The notes below the pieces were generated by a model. It made no database searches. It saw nothing but the letters and a program-made list of their open reading frames with translations, and was not told the origin of the DNA. Below, in pieces: positions 23,488 to 31,280 of a DNA stretch of 45,372 nucleotides. Position numbers and translations under genes: made by a program. Position 1 is the first letter of the stretch; each line of letters opens with the position of its first letter. Origin of the DNA: Alphaproteobacteria bacterium (GTDB lineage Bacteria > Pseudomonadota > Alphaproteobacteria > Caulobacterales > Aquidulcibacteraceae); NCBI GenBank assembly GCA_027488965.1, contig JAIYAO010000053.1, positions 1-45,372 on the forward strand. The letters are read 5' to 3'.

Positions 23488-25205
23488 TGCACGTTCTCCC
23501 CCGCCTTCAGAACGCCAGTGCCGTAAATGGGATCGCGCCCACGATCGCCCGCGTCCGCGGTGCTGGCGAGAACCTGCGCCACCGCTGCGCGCGCGGATGC
23601 TGCATCCGGCCGATCGTGCCGGGTGGCAAGCGCGGCCGCCACGAGCGGCGCGGCGAACGATGTGCCGCTGGCCTGAGTCATGCGCCCGCCCGGGGCGGCC
23701 ACCTGCACGCCCACGCCCCGCGCCGCCACATCCACATGGGGACCGCGTCCAGCGCGCCGGTACACTTCGCCATTCGCGTCCACTGCCGTTACGCCTATCA
23801 CGCCGTCATAGGCCGCCGGATAAAGAGGCGGTGCTGCAGGTCCGTCGTTGCCGACCGCGGCGACGATGATCATGCCGCGGGCCTGAGCTCGGCGGACTGC
23901 ATCTTCCACCAGACTGTTGGGCGGACCGGCCAGACTGATGTTCGCCACGGGGGTCTGATTGCGCGCCAGCCAGTCGAGCGCGCGCACCATGGCGTCAGCA
24001 GACGCGAGATCTGCGCCTTGCGCCGCGCGACCGACCACGTTGGCGGCGAACAGTCGCCCTTGCTGTCGGGGCCGGGCGGCTGCGGGATCGCTGCCCACAA
24101 GGATCGAGGCGACCGCAGTGCCGTGACTGTTGCCGGCCCCGACTGCCGGTCGCGTGCCGCGTGCGACGAAATCGGATTGGACGATGCTCGCACGCGCCAG
24201 CGCGGGATGCGTGACATCTACGCCGGTATCGACGATGCCGATCGAAGCCGACCGCAATGTCGGCGCGGCGCCGGCAGGCCCCGCCGCAGCGACAGCCGGC
24301 GCGAACGAGACGCCGCGAACCGGCAGATAGACGTGATTGAAATCGTAGGCCGTGTCGGGATCGGCGCGGCGGACCGCTTCCAGCGCCGCACGCGTCTGCT
24401 GGCCCCGCGGCACGCGTAGCTCGACGATCGACAGGCCAAGCGTCGTCAGGCGGTACCGTTCGACGATTTGGAATCCCAGTCCGCGCGCAAGCTCGAGGGA
24501 TGTCGGGTCTGCCTCGAGCGCCAGAATTTCCCCGGCGCGGACCCAGCGTCCCTCATTGTCGACATCGACGCCATCAGGCAATGCGGCGAGCCCGGCCACA
24601 TCGCGGTCGCCATCACGAATTCGCACACCGCCGTCGGCGTCTGCGCCGCGGACGCCGGCGCCGCCGGGCGCATCGTCGCCACCGCTGCGCCGGACGCCGC
24701 GCCGATCATCGGCATTGCCCGCATCGCCGACGTTGTCATCGTCGACCGGGCCGTCATCACCGACCGGGCCGTCGTCGTCTGCGCCGCCGGGTGCATCGTC
24801 TCCACCGGGGCCATCGTCGTCGCCGCCGCCGCCCGTCGCGCCGTCATCGTCGCCCGGGCCATCGTCGCCGCCTGCGCCGCCCACTTCGCCTGCCCCATCG
24901 TCGCCAGCGGCGTCGTCGCCGCCCGCATCGTCGCCCGCCCCCGCTTCTGCGTCGGCGCCATCGCCTGCGGCATCCAGATCGTCTGCGGCGCCATCGTTGC
25001 CGAGATCGTCCTGGCCCACGCCGTCGCCGCCCGCATCGTCCACCTCTTCCGTATCGTCATCCTCGTCAGGCACTTCCTGCGCACTGGCGCTGGACAGCCC
25101 AAGCTCCAACCCCGCGCCCACCCACTTGCGGACACGCTCATCGGCGAGGCCAATCCCCAATGCGGCGAGGGCGGCGGTCACGAGGATAAGGCGAGGTTTT
25201 GTCAT
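23484..25205 (-). CDS. Subtilisin-like S8 serine peptidase with long Asp/Gly-rich domain
   Basis: A 573-residue secreted protease. A leader (residues 1-43, ending SASAQ) is followed by about 130 residues of acidic low-complexity sequence made of D, G, A and few other residues (about 45-170). Then comes a region that may be a propeptide (about 200-300) and the S8 domain: Asp326 (GIVDTGVD), His361 (NSHGTAVAS), oxyanion Asn453 (VGNDGPA) and Ser516 (GTSFAAP). The triad is intact. ATG 25205 follows CAGGA; an in-frame upstream codon at 25250 is less likely. It is divergent from the ECF sigma gene with an ECF-type promoter of its own. It might process the repeat protein or the anti-sigma factor; both are inference. 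Confidence 0.87.
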   Translation of the reverse strand: MTKPRLILVTAALAALGIGLADERVRKWVGAGLELGLSSASAQEVPDEDDDTEEVDDAGGDGVGQDDLGNDGAADDLDAAGDGADAEAGAGDDAGGDDAAGDDGAGEVGGAGGDDGPGDDDGATGGGGDDDGPGGDDAPGGADDDGPVGDDGPVDDDNVGDAGNADDRRGVRRSGGDDAPGGAGVRGADADGGVRIRDGDRDVAGLAALPDGVDVDNEGRWVRAGEILALEADPTSLELARGLGFQIVERYRLTTLGLSIVELRVPRGQQTRAALEAVRRADPDTAYDFNHVYLPVRGVSFAPAVAAAGPAGAAPTLRSASIGIVDTGVDVTHPALARASIVQSDFVARGTRPAVGAGNSHGTAVASILVGSDPAAARPRQQGRLFAANVVGRAAQGADLASADAMVRALDWLARNQTPVANISLAGPPNSLVEDAVRRAQARGMIIVAAVGNDGPAAPPLYPAAYDGVIGVTAVDANGEVYRRAGRGPHVDVAARGVGVQVAAPGGRMTQASGTSFAAPLVAAALATRHDRPDAASARAAVAQVLASTADAGDRGRDPIYGTGVLKAGENVQ

Positions 25206-25259
25206 CGGATCATTCCTGCCTGCCGGCGCGGAGGCGTCGTTAAGGACCAATAAACAGCT

Positions 25260-25285
25260 AACGCCCCTTGACGTACCATTATTCC
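25260..25285 (-). promoter_or_regulatory. ECF-type promoter P1 (GGAAT-N17-CGTT) for the subtilase operon
   Basis: On the minus strand, GGAATAA (from 25285) and GCGTTAG (CGTT at 25263-25260) are 17 bases apart from GGAAT to CGTT. The transcript would start near 25254, giving a leader of about 50 bases. The same pattern appears seven times between 25.2 and 32.1 kb. Confidence 0.8.
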
Positions 25286-25313
25286 AGGACTGTTCAGAAT
25301 GTCATGATGACAA

Positions 25314-25339
25314 GGAATAACGTCTGCACTCGTGACGTT
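25314..25339 (+). promoter_or_regulatory. ECF-type promoter P2 (GGAAT-N17-CGTT) for the sigma/anti-sigma genes
   Basis: GGAATAA (25314) and ACGTTTG (CGTT 25336-25339) with a 17-base spacer, divergent from P1 with the -35 boxes 28 bases apart. The transcript would begin around 25345, only about 8 bases before the sigma ATG and on top of its GAGGA ribosome site. P2-driven mRNA may therefore be nearly leaderless. Confidence 0.7.
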
Positions 25340-25352
25340 TGAGGACCATGGC

Positions 25353-25877
25353 ATGGCCGACGATGCATCCGACACTCCAACGCCACGAGACCTGCTCGTG
25401 GCCGCGATCCCGCGGGTGCGAAGGTTCGCCTACGCCATGACCGGCTCCATGGATGCGGCGGACGACCTCACCCAGACGACACTCGAACGGGCGCTGGCCC
25501 AGATCGAGCGGTTCGAGCCGGGCACACGTATGGAGTCCTGGCTTCTCAGGATCGCCTTCAACGCCGCCATCGACGAGACCTGCCGCCGCAAGCGCCGTGG
25601 CGCACACATCGATGTGGACACGCTCGTCGATCTCGCCGGCCAGGACGGACGACGGGTGAGCGAAACACAGCTCGACCTGCAGGCGGCGCGCAAGGCGATG
25701 CGAGGCTTGCCGGAAGAGCAACGGGCGGTCCTGGCGCTCGTGGCGCTGGACGGCATGTCCTACCAAGAGACCGCCGACACCCTCGGCATTCCCATCGGCA
25801 CTGTGATGAGCCGCGTGGCGCGTGCGCGCCGGGCCGTTTCGCGCGCCGTCAACGGCGATGAAGGAGAAGTGCAATGA
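25353..25877 (+). CDS. ECF-family RNA polymerase sigma factor
   Basis: A 174-residue sigma-70-type factor with only regions 2 and 4. Region 2 (about 20-85): RFAYAMTGSMDAADDLTQTTLERALAQIERFEP, W-L-L-R-I-A-F-N. Region 4 (about 115-165): LPEEQRAVLALVALDGMSYQETADTLGIPIGTVMSRVARAR. The ATG at 25353 has GAGGA 7 bases upstream. The stop overlaps the anti-sigma ATG (ATGA at 25874). Seven GGAAT-N16/17-CGTT promoters nearby, including one in front of this gene, are its likely targets. Confidence 0.9.
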   Translation: MADDASDTPTPRDLLVAAIPRVRRFAYAMTGSMDAADDLTQTTLERALAQIERFEPGTRMESWLLRIAFNAAIDETCRRKRRGAHIDVDTLVDLAGQDGRRVSETQLDLQAARKAMRGLPEEQRAVLALVALDGMSYQETADTLGIPIGTVMSRVARARRAVSRAVNGDEGEVQ

Positions 25878-26608
25878 CCGGCGACGTCCGCGATGAGCGC
25901 CTGAACGCCTACATCGACGGTGAACTGCAGGGCGACGATCTCGCCCTGCTGGAGCAACAGCTCGCGGCCGACAGCGCGCTGCGGACACGCATCGAGCATC
26001 TTCGCTCCGTGGACCGCACGCTTGCAGCGGCGTTTGCACACCCGGATCTCGCGACTGTTCCATCACGGTTTCAGGCCATCCTGAATTCGCCGCCGGCCGA
26101 CAACGTCGTCACGCTGTTCCCACGCAAGGCAGCTGCCTGGCAGCTGCCGATCGCAGCAGGGCTTGCACTGGCGATCGGCGTGGCGGGCGGCTTCCTGACC
26201 GGGCGCTCGGCGGATACGCAGACCCCCTCCGTCATTGCCGCGCTTGCCGAAGGCGTTGGACCCCGGGACTCGTTGCATCGCCTTCTGAGCGCGACGCCGA
26301 GCGCGGATCGGCGCACACAGGGCAACGTTGTGTTCGAGCCGGTGCTGACATTCGAGGCGGCCGATGGACGCTTCTGCCGCGAATTCGAGATCACTGCCGG
26401 CGCGGAAGCGGCCGTAGGCGTCGCCTGCAAGTCCGGCGAGGAGTGGCGTCTCGAAGTGCTGACCGCGAGCGCGGCCATCGACGGTTCGGGATATGCGCCG
26501 GTCTCGGGACCTGACGCACTCATCGACGGTGCGATGGAAAGACTCGGGGCCAAACCGCCCCTCTCTCCAGAAGCGGAAGCGGTGTTGATGCAGAAGGGCT
26601 GGCGCTGA
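25874..26608 (+). CDS. Membrane-bound anti-sigma factor
   Basis: A 244-residue protein coupled to the sigma gene by ATGA overlap. Residues 1-60 resemble an anti-sigma domain (DERLNAYIDGELQGDDLALLEQQLAADSALRTRIEHLRSVDRTL). The HxxxCxxC zinc motif of ZAS anti-sigmas is absent. One membrane helix (about 90-110, LPIAAGLALAIGVAGGFLTG) leads to a periplasmic domain with two Cys (F-C-R-E, V-A-C-K). It should hold the ECF factor at the membrane until an envelope signal releases it. Confidence 0.83.
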   Translation: MTGDVRDERLNAYIDGELQGDDLALLEQQLAADSALRTRIEHLRSVDRTLAAAFAHPDLATVPSRFQAILNSPPADNVVTLFPRKAAAWQLPIAAGLALAIGVAGGFLTGRSADTQTPSVIAALAEGVGPRDSLHRLLSATPSADRRTQGNVVFEPVLTFEAADGRFCREFEITAGAEAAVGVACKSGEEWRLEVLTASAAIDGSGYAPVSGPDALIDGAMERLGAKPPLSPEAEAVLMQKGWR

Positions 26609-26657
26609 CGCGCGCAGCCTGTCGCATGGTCCCAGCCCCCGCGGACTGACAGATCTG

Positions 26658-28199
26658 TTATGCTTCTTCGGCGACGGGATCGAGCATCACCTGCCGCGTC
26701 CCCGCCGTCGGCTGGGCATAGGAGGCGGCGACAATCGCAGCCCCCGTCGCCGCCGCTACGCGCTTGAGAAGGGCCGGCGCGTCGGGTGAATAGAGCAAGA
26801 TCGGTTCAGCGATCAGAATGACCCGAGGGCGGTGCGTTATCGCCCGGGCCAGCCGCAGCATCGCCTGCGACAGTTCGTCCGGACGCCTGAGCGCCGGATC
26901 GATGGGCTGTGACAAGGGCCAGCGCGCGACCGGCAGCCCCACGATGCGCAGTGCGTCCCGCATCTCATCGTCCGTCGTCCGGACGCGTCGCAGCGACAAG
27001 TTTCGCCGCAACGATGCGCGGACGAGGGGAATACCGGGAGACACCAGGGCCACGCGTCGCCCCAGTTCCCTCCGGCTCAGCTGGGCGAGGCTTTTGCGGC
27101 CGAGGAAGCTGAACGAGGACGGGGCCCCGCCCGCCTCGACCGCCGCAAGAGCAGCGCCGCCCTCTTCAGCGCAGACAAGAACAACCTCGCCGCTCTGCAC
27201 GGGGATCGCGGCCCGGCCAGGCGGGCGCATGAGAAAATCTGCGGCGGACTCAAGCACCGGCGCCTCGCGCGCTGCGACGCCGGAAACATGTTCCGCCTTG
27301 CCGAGACGTTGCATGCGCTGCGCCGCAACCGAGAAGGCGGCCTGAGAATCGATGGCGCGCGACAGGGAGCGCAAGCCAAGCCCAAGAAAGCTCGCGCCGA
27401 ACAGCGCCATGGCCCAATCGGCGCTACTCATCGCCGCGCCCCGCCCTTGAAGCAGCACAAGCACAATGAGCACGACCGGCGCCGCGAGCACGGCCGGCGC
27501 ATCGAGGGCGGACGCCCACTTCCGCCTGCGGACAGCGTCCGTGCGCAGGCGCGCGGCGCGCCTCTCAAGGCGTTTGCGCTCCCGAGAAAATGCGTCGAAA
27601 CGGGAGATCGCAGAAGCGCCTAGCACGATGTCTCCGGCGACGGACGCCACCCGGCCACGGCTGGTGCGCAGCGTACGGATCGCCGACACCAGCCCAGGGC
27701 GGAGCAGCCCATAGGCGCCTGCCGCTGCGACCACGCAGCCAACTGCCGCCGCCAGTCCGTAGCTGCCGCCGGCGATGGCGAGCGCCACGATCGCCGACAC
27801 CAACGCAGCGACGCCCGCAGCCGATTCCGACAGCCCCACCGCCACCCACTCCCGCATGGGATTGAGGTCGCCGGTCATGCGAACCGCCATGGCGCCGAGC
27901 CGCCGATTTCCAGCGGCGGACGCCGCATGCTCGGCCAGCATCAACCGCATCTCGTTGGCGTACGCCATGCCGAGGTCTTCGGCGAAGACGCTGCGCAACC
28001 AGCCGGCCGCAAAAGACACCACAGCAACACCGACGAGCACGCCGGCGGGCACCGCCCACCCGGCGCTGGCGACGGCGGCATCGAGCAAGTTGCGGAGCAA
28101 GACCGCGCTTGCGGAAAAAAGCCCCGCCTCGGCCAGCGTGAGCAGGCCGAGGCGGGCAAACGGCCAACGCCTGGTGGGGGCTAGCAGGCTCGGCGTCAT
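26658..28199 (-). CDS. ABC-transporter-like protein with degenerate ATPase domain
   Basis: A 513-residue protein laid out like an ABC exporter half. Residues about 10-310 hold about six membrane helices (LLTLAEAGLFSASAVLLRNLLDAA ... SSADWAMALFGASFLGLGLRSLSRA). The C-terminal domain (about 340-513) has the order of an ABC ATPase but without key residues. The Walker A position reads VVLVCAEEGGAALAAVE, with no GxxGxGKS/T. The signature is PDELSQAMLRLARAI instead of LSGGQ. Walker B is RVILIAEPI, without the Asp. It probably cannot bind ATP normally. Its ATG overlaps the stop of the P-loop NTPase gene (28196-28199). Confidence 0.75.
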   Translation of the reverse strand: MTPSLLAPTRRWPFARLGLLTLAEAGLFSASAVLLRNLLDAAVASAGWAVPAGVLVGVAVVSFAAGWLRSVFAEDLGMAYANEMRLMLAEHAASAAGNRRLGAMAVRMTGDLNPMREWVAVGLSESAAGVAALVSAIVALAIAGGSYGLAAAVGCVVAAAGAYGLLRPGLVSAIRTLRTSRGRVASVAGDIVLGASAISRFDAFSRERKRLERRAARLRTDAVRRRKWASALDAPAVLAAPVVLIVLVLLQGRGAAMSSADWAMALFGASFLGLGLRSLSRAIDSQAAFSVAAQRMQRLGKAEHVSGVAAREAPVLESAADFLMRPPGRAAIPVQSGEVVLVCAEEGGAALAAVEAGGAPSSFSFLGRKSLAQLSRRELGRRVALVSPGIPLVRASLRRNLSLRRVRTTDDEMRDALRIVGLPVARWPLSQPIDPALRRPDELSQAMLRLARAITHRPRVILIAEPILLYSPDAPALLKRVAAATGAAIVAASYAQPTAGTRQVMLDPVAEEA

Positions 28200-29248
28200 G
28201 CCGCTTGTCTTGTGTCGTCCTTGCCGATCTGGGCGAGAAATCCTCTGGCCGTGTCCGCGGTCGCCAGCATTTCGCGCGTGTAACAGGAGATCCCCGTGGC
28301 GCGCTCCGCCTCGCGGGACGCCAGCGGAGAGCGGGAGATGAGACCGCTCAGGCCCAGAACACGCCCATGCGTACGCAGCCACTGGACGCCGAGAGCGGCG
28401 GAGGCCGCACTTTCACCGGCGTAGAGGTAACCGTCCACGAGATCCGAAAGCACCGCAGACTCGATGAGCCATGCCGTCTCTTCCTGGAAGAGGCCGTCCG
28501 CGATCTCGAAGACCAGCACTTCTGCGCCGGAGTCCACAAGATGTGCAGACAATGTGTTCGCACAGATTTCGAGATCGAGATGGGAGGCCCTGTAGGTCGT
28601 GGCGAGGCCCGCATCGGTGAAATCGAGGACCCGGATCGCCCCGGCATCACGCATGTGCCAGTAGTCGTTGCCGGCCCCGGTGCCCGTCAGCTTGGCGGCG
28701 CCGACCTTGAAGCCGGCTTGTGTCAGGCCGCGGATGACGGCGGCCGCCGTCGTCGTCTTGCCCGCATTCATCGATCCACCCGCGACGCAGATGCCCGGAA
28801 CCTTAAACGTTGGCGCACCCTTACGCAGCGCATGGTCGCGCACGTTGACGATGCTGAGGTCGTCTTCGACAAAGAGACCGATGGGCTCGATGCGCGTTGG
28901 CTCGGCGATGCGCTGGTTCTTGAAGGCGACGCGGGCCGCAATCCCTCCGCCTGCGGCAAGGTCGCACGGCCCCAAGTCTTCCGGCACGTGGGCCTCGAAC
29001 TGGTCTGGAGCGTAGCGGTTTCCATAGGCGAGAATGACTTCATCGCCGACGAAGAGCTTCGCCTTGCGGCTGGTGGGAAGCTCAAGATTCTCGTGAGCCC
29101 CGATCTCCAGGACGCGCGCAAGAACGACGTCGCCCGCCCGCGGCGCGGCGCCCACCGACACGGCGCCGAGGGATGTCGCCGCCACGTTGCGCGTGCTGAA
29201 CGCGCGCTTTGCATTGGCGAGACGTTCACGGTCGATCAGGGTGGTCAT
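28196..29248 (-). CDS. P-loop NTPase (DUF1611/MobB-like)
   Basis: A 350-residue protein. An N-terminal beta-rich half (about 1-150) precedes a P-loop domain with an intact Walker A, GSMNAGKTTTAA (near residue 175), then AKLTGTGAGNDYWHMRDAGA and EVLVFEIADGLFQEE (Walker B-like). The order is close to DUF1611-type proteins and the MobB/dethiobiotin-synthetase-like NTPase group; the exact family is uncertain. ATG 29248 is preferred over a codon 18 bases upstream. It is the first gene of a two-gene operon with the degenerate ABC protein and lies under promoter P3. It may supply the ATPase function the partner has lost (inference). Confidence 0.68.
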   Translation of the reverse strand: MTTLIDRERLANAKRAFSTRNVAATSLGAVSVGAAPRAGDVVLARVLEIGAHENLELPTSRKAKLFVGDEVILAYGNRYAPDQFEAHVPEDLGPCDLAAGGGIAARVAFKNQRIAEPTRIEPIGLFVEDDLSIVNVRDHALRKGAPTFKVPGICVAGGSMNAGKTTTAAAVIRGLTQAGFKVGAAKLTGTGAGNDYWHMRDAGAIRVLDFTDAGLATTYRASHLDLEICANTLSAHLVDSGAEVLVFEIADGLFQEETAWLIESAVLSDLVDGYLYAGESAASAALGVQWLRTHGRVLGLSGLISRSPLASREAERATGISCYTREMLATADTARGFLAQIGKDDTRQAA

Positions 29249-29300
29249 CGCAGATCCTGCTCTCAAAACCGCTGCATTTTCTGCAGCTTTCAGAATATCT

Positions 29301-29326
29301 AACGATGGACCACCCGTCTCTATTCC
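29301..29326 (-). promoter_or_regulatory. ECF-type promoter P3 (GGAAT-N17-CGTT) for the NTPase/ABC operon
   Basis: Minus strand: GGAATAG (from 29326) and TCGTTAG (CGTT 29304-29301), 17-base spacer. The predicted start near 29295 gives a leader of about 45 bases. It sits just past the porin stop codon. Confidence 0.78.
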
Positions 29327-29335
29327 AGTCCCGTG

Positions 29336-30397
29336 TCAGAACCTGAAGGAAACTTCTGCGATCGCCACGTACCCCGAACGGCTGGCCCGGCCCACGGGCA
29401 TTTCATCGATGGACACCACATCGCCGCGAACGACCCAATGGTCGCCAAACTCGTAGTAGGCGCCGGCCCCAAGGAGACGGTTCGTGAAGACGGTGGAGTC
29501 CGTTTCGGAGGCGGAGATCGCTGCGCCCCATTTGTCGTCACGCCAGGCAATGCCTGCATTCACTTCATCTTCGTCGAGCCCCCGCGTCAGGCTATTGCTG
29601 TCGCCCCGGCTGACGTAGGCTGCGCCGATCGAAAGCTTGTCGCGCCGAACTTCGCTGCCCACGCTCCACGACCTCAGATCTTCCCGCTGCGTCACCGGGT
29701 CGGCCTCGCCGGTCACATACGCGATGCTGATGCCCCCGGCCCACGGCCCGATCGAATTCTGATAGGCGCCCGCCACTTCAATGGCGTTGTCCTGCCGCGT
29801 ACGGCGGCGTGGGTTTGGGTCGCTCGAATTGGACTCGAACTTCGGCGCATAGGACGCGCCGACCCGGAAGCCGTTGATCGGCGGTGAGAGATAGAGAACC
29901 TTGATAGAGTCCCGCGTGTCGAACGGGCTCAGCAGGGCGGCGGTGCCTGCATAGCGCACGAAGTCGCCACGGATCTGTCCCAGCCCCACAGCGGGCGCAT
30001 GCAGCGAGATGGTATCGGCCGGGCCATCCTGTTCGCCCAGTTCGAAGCGTCCGAAGGCGCCTGAGAGATACGCGTAGATTTCATCACGCTGCAGGTCTTC
30101 CACTTCTCGCTCGCCGGTATCCACCTCAACCCGCAGGCCAAAGGTGAGCCCCCGCGGCGTCACGTACTCAGCGTTCAGGATCAGGGACGCATCCGCTTCC
30201 GTGTTTTCATCCGTCAGGCCGGTAGAGGGATCTTCGAAAGCTCCCCCCTGGAACGAGACAGCGCCAGTCGCCGTCAGGTCCACGCCATTGACGGTCGCAC
30301 GCAGGTCCTGCGCCGACGCCTGACCGGTAATACCGGCCCAGATCGCCATGACTGCAGCACCTGCCATCAGCCCCCTGCCCGCCTTGAATCGCTTCAT
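29336..30397 (-). CDS. Gram-negative porin
   Basis: A 353-residue outer-membrane barrel with signal peptide (MKRFKAGRGLMAGAAVMAIWAGITGQASAQ). The mature part has alternating strands, acidic turns (DTGEREVEDLQRDEIYAYLSGAFGRFELGEQDGPAD, the porin loop-3 region with a F-G-x-x-x-L-G-x-x-D/Q signature) and the C-terminal Phe (AEVSFRF) needed for barrel assembly. It looks like a porin_4/OmpC-like general porin. It is under an ECF-type promoter (P4), so it belongs to the same regulon as the subtilase and the repeat protein. Confidence 0.82.
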   Translation of the reverse strand: MKRFKAGRGLMAGAAVMAIWAGITGQASAQDLRATVNGVDLTATGAVSFQGGAFEDPSTGLTDENTEADASLILNAEYVTPRGLTFGLRVEVDTGEREVEDLQRDEIYAYLSGAFGRFELGEQDGPADTISLHAPAVGLGQIRGDFVRYAGTAALLSPFDTRDSIKVLYLSPPINGFRVGASYAPKFESNSSDPNPRRRTRQDNAIEVAGAYQNSIGPWAGGISIAYVTGEADPVTQREDLRSWSVGSEVRRDKLSIGAAYVSRGDSNSLTRGLDEDEVNAGIAWRDDKWGAAISASETDSTVFTNRLLGAGAYYEFGDHWVVRGDVVSIDEMPVGRASRSGYVAIAEVSFRF

Positions 30398-30479
30398 CGC
30401 TAAGTACCCCCGTATGTGTTTCTTGCCGCACGCGCGCGCCGGAGCCTGCCGGACCCGCATTTGCGCGCACGGAAGCATG

Positions 30480-30504
30480 AACGTCCGAGGAATGGGTTTA
30501 TTCC
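30480..30504 (-). promoter_or_regulatory. ECF-type promoter P4 (GGAAT-N16-CGTT) for the porin
   Basis: Minus strand: GGAATAA (from 30504) and ACGTTCA (CGTT 30483-30480), 16-base spacer. Start near 30473 and a leader of about 75 bases to the porin ATG at 30397. Confidence 0.72.
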
Positions 30505-30643
30505 GGTGGTTGCAACGCCACCGGAGCGTCGGGATGCTTGTTTATTGGCGAGCCGCGTCGCTTGGGGGCCAAGCGTCACTGCAAGGCCACAGTCGCGCAT
30601 CGGGGGAAGCTGCCACCGACGACGAAGAAACAGACGCCGCGGC
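30505..30643. other. Spacer between divergent ECF-type promoters
   Basis: The 320-base gap between the porin and the repeat-protein gene consists of P4, this stretch, P5 and a 50-base leader. I see no gene in it. Frames that cross it on either strand have shadow composition. Confidence 0.5.
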
Positions 30644-30669
30644 GGAATAATCGTTGGCAACCGGTCGTT
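30644..30669 (+). promoter_or_regulatory. ECF-type promoter P5 (GGAAT-N17-CGTT) for the SNSS-repeat gene
   Basis: GGAATAA (30644) and TCGTTAA (CGTT 30666-30669), 17-base spacer. Start near 30675; leader of about 45 bases with a GGAAGGTG ribosome site before ATG 30719. Confidence 0.8.
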
Positions 30670-30718
30670 AACACCAAGCCCGCCCAAAACCTGCGGGCAG
30701 TGACCCGGAAGGTGAACC

Positions 30719-31129
30719 ATGAACAAACTCACATTGGCCGCCGCAGCATCCGTCGCGGCGCTCGGACTGTCGGTTGTCCCCGCCTCGGCAGCCCCCACCA
30801 CTGCCCTCGTCCACGGGGCCGACGCACTGGAGATTTCGCGCACCCTGTCTCGCGCAGATGCGTCAGGCGAGGCGGCCGTGCAAGAAATCCAGGAGCGCCG
30901 CAGGGCGTGGCGGAGCCGTTCCAACAGCTCTTCCAATTCCAGCAGCAACTCCTCGTCGAACTCGAGCTCGAACAGTTCGTCGAACTCCAGCTCCAACTCG
31001 AGCAGCAACTCGTCCTCGAACTCGAGCTCTAACTCCAGCTCGAACTCGTCGTCGAACTCTTCCTCGAATTCCTCCTCGAATTCGAGCTCCAACTCGTCGT
31101 CCAACTCGAGCTCCAACAGCTCGACGTAG
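30719..31129 (+). CDS. Secreted Ser/Asn tetrapeptide-repeat protein, (SNSS)17
   Basis: A 136-residue protein. A signal peptide (MNKLTLAAAASVAALGLSVVPASA) is followed by a 43-residue stretch with a helical, charged end (SRADASGEAAVQEIQERRRAWRSR). It closes with seventeen uninterrupted SNSS units plus a final Thr, from residue 68 on. The Ser codons vary between TCC, TCG, TCT and AGC from unit to unit, so the amino-acid pattern is kept although the DNA is not a simple copy. Each unit contains N-S-S, an N-x-S sequon. No Cys, no known family. It has its own ECF-type promoter and a strong terminator after the stop. A surface or matrix protein, or a substrate of the co-regulated protease, is possible. 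Confidence 0.78.
   Translation: MNKLTLAAAASVAALGLSVVPASAAPTTALVHGADALEISRTLSRADASGEAAVQEIQERRRAWRSRSNSSSNSSSNSSSNSSSNSSSNSSSNSSSNSSSNSSSNSSSNSSSNSSSNSSSNSSSNSSSNSSSNSST
30920..31123 (+). repeat. Protein-level tandem repeat: 17 units of 12 bases coding SNSS
   Basis: A 204-base tract with period 12 at the protein level and alternating synonymous Ser codons at the DNA level. On the opposite strand the same tract reads as an artificial Glu/Leu/Phe repeat. Confidence 0.85.
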
Positions 31130-31140
31130 GGGACGGGGCT

Positions 31141-31173
31141 TGCAGCGGGGAAGGCCCCACCTTCCCCGCTGCA
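31141..31173 (+). terminator. Hairpin terminator after the repeat-protein gene
   Basis: A perfect 14-base-pair stem (TGCAGCGGGGAAGG with its complement) around a CCCCA loop, 12 bases past the stop. No T-run follows, so the exact mode of termination is open. It also lies at the tail end of the convergent DUF6065-like gene and could serve both directions. Confidence 0.7.
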
Positions 31174-31280
31174 TTCGCGCGCCCTAGGGCGGCGTGTTTC
31201 ATTATTGCGGACAAGAACTACAGTGGTCGAGATGGCTCAGCCTGGCATGCCTGCCCGCTGGCGTAGGTGGATTACCTGCA

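Noticed and set aside
24446-25253. Several long frames over the acidic region of the subtilase (Ala/Thr/Met-rich, Ser/Pro-rich, Arg/His-rich)
   Set aside because: Low-complexity GAC/GGC codons keep all frames open. Only the Asp/Gly frame continues into the intact protease.
30400-31116. Minus-strand frame of 238 residues with a long Glu/Leu/Phe repeat
   Set aside because: It is the antisense reading of the SNSS tract. The plus frame has a signal peptide, a ribosome site, an ECF-type promoter and a terminator; the minus frame has none.
30920-31123. Possible CRISPR-like or satellite array
   Set aside because: The period is 12 bases with no spacers. It is a coding repeat with synonymous codon variation.
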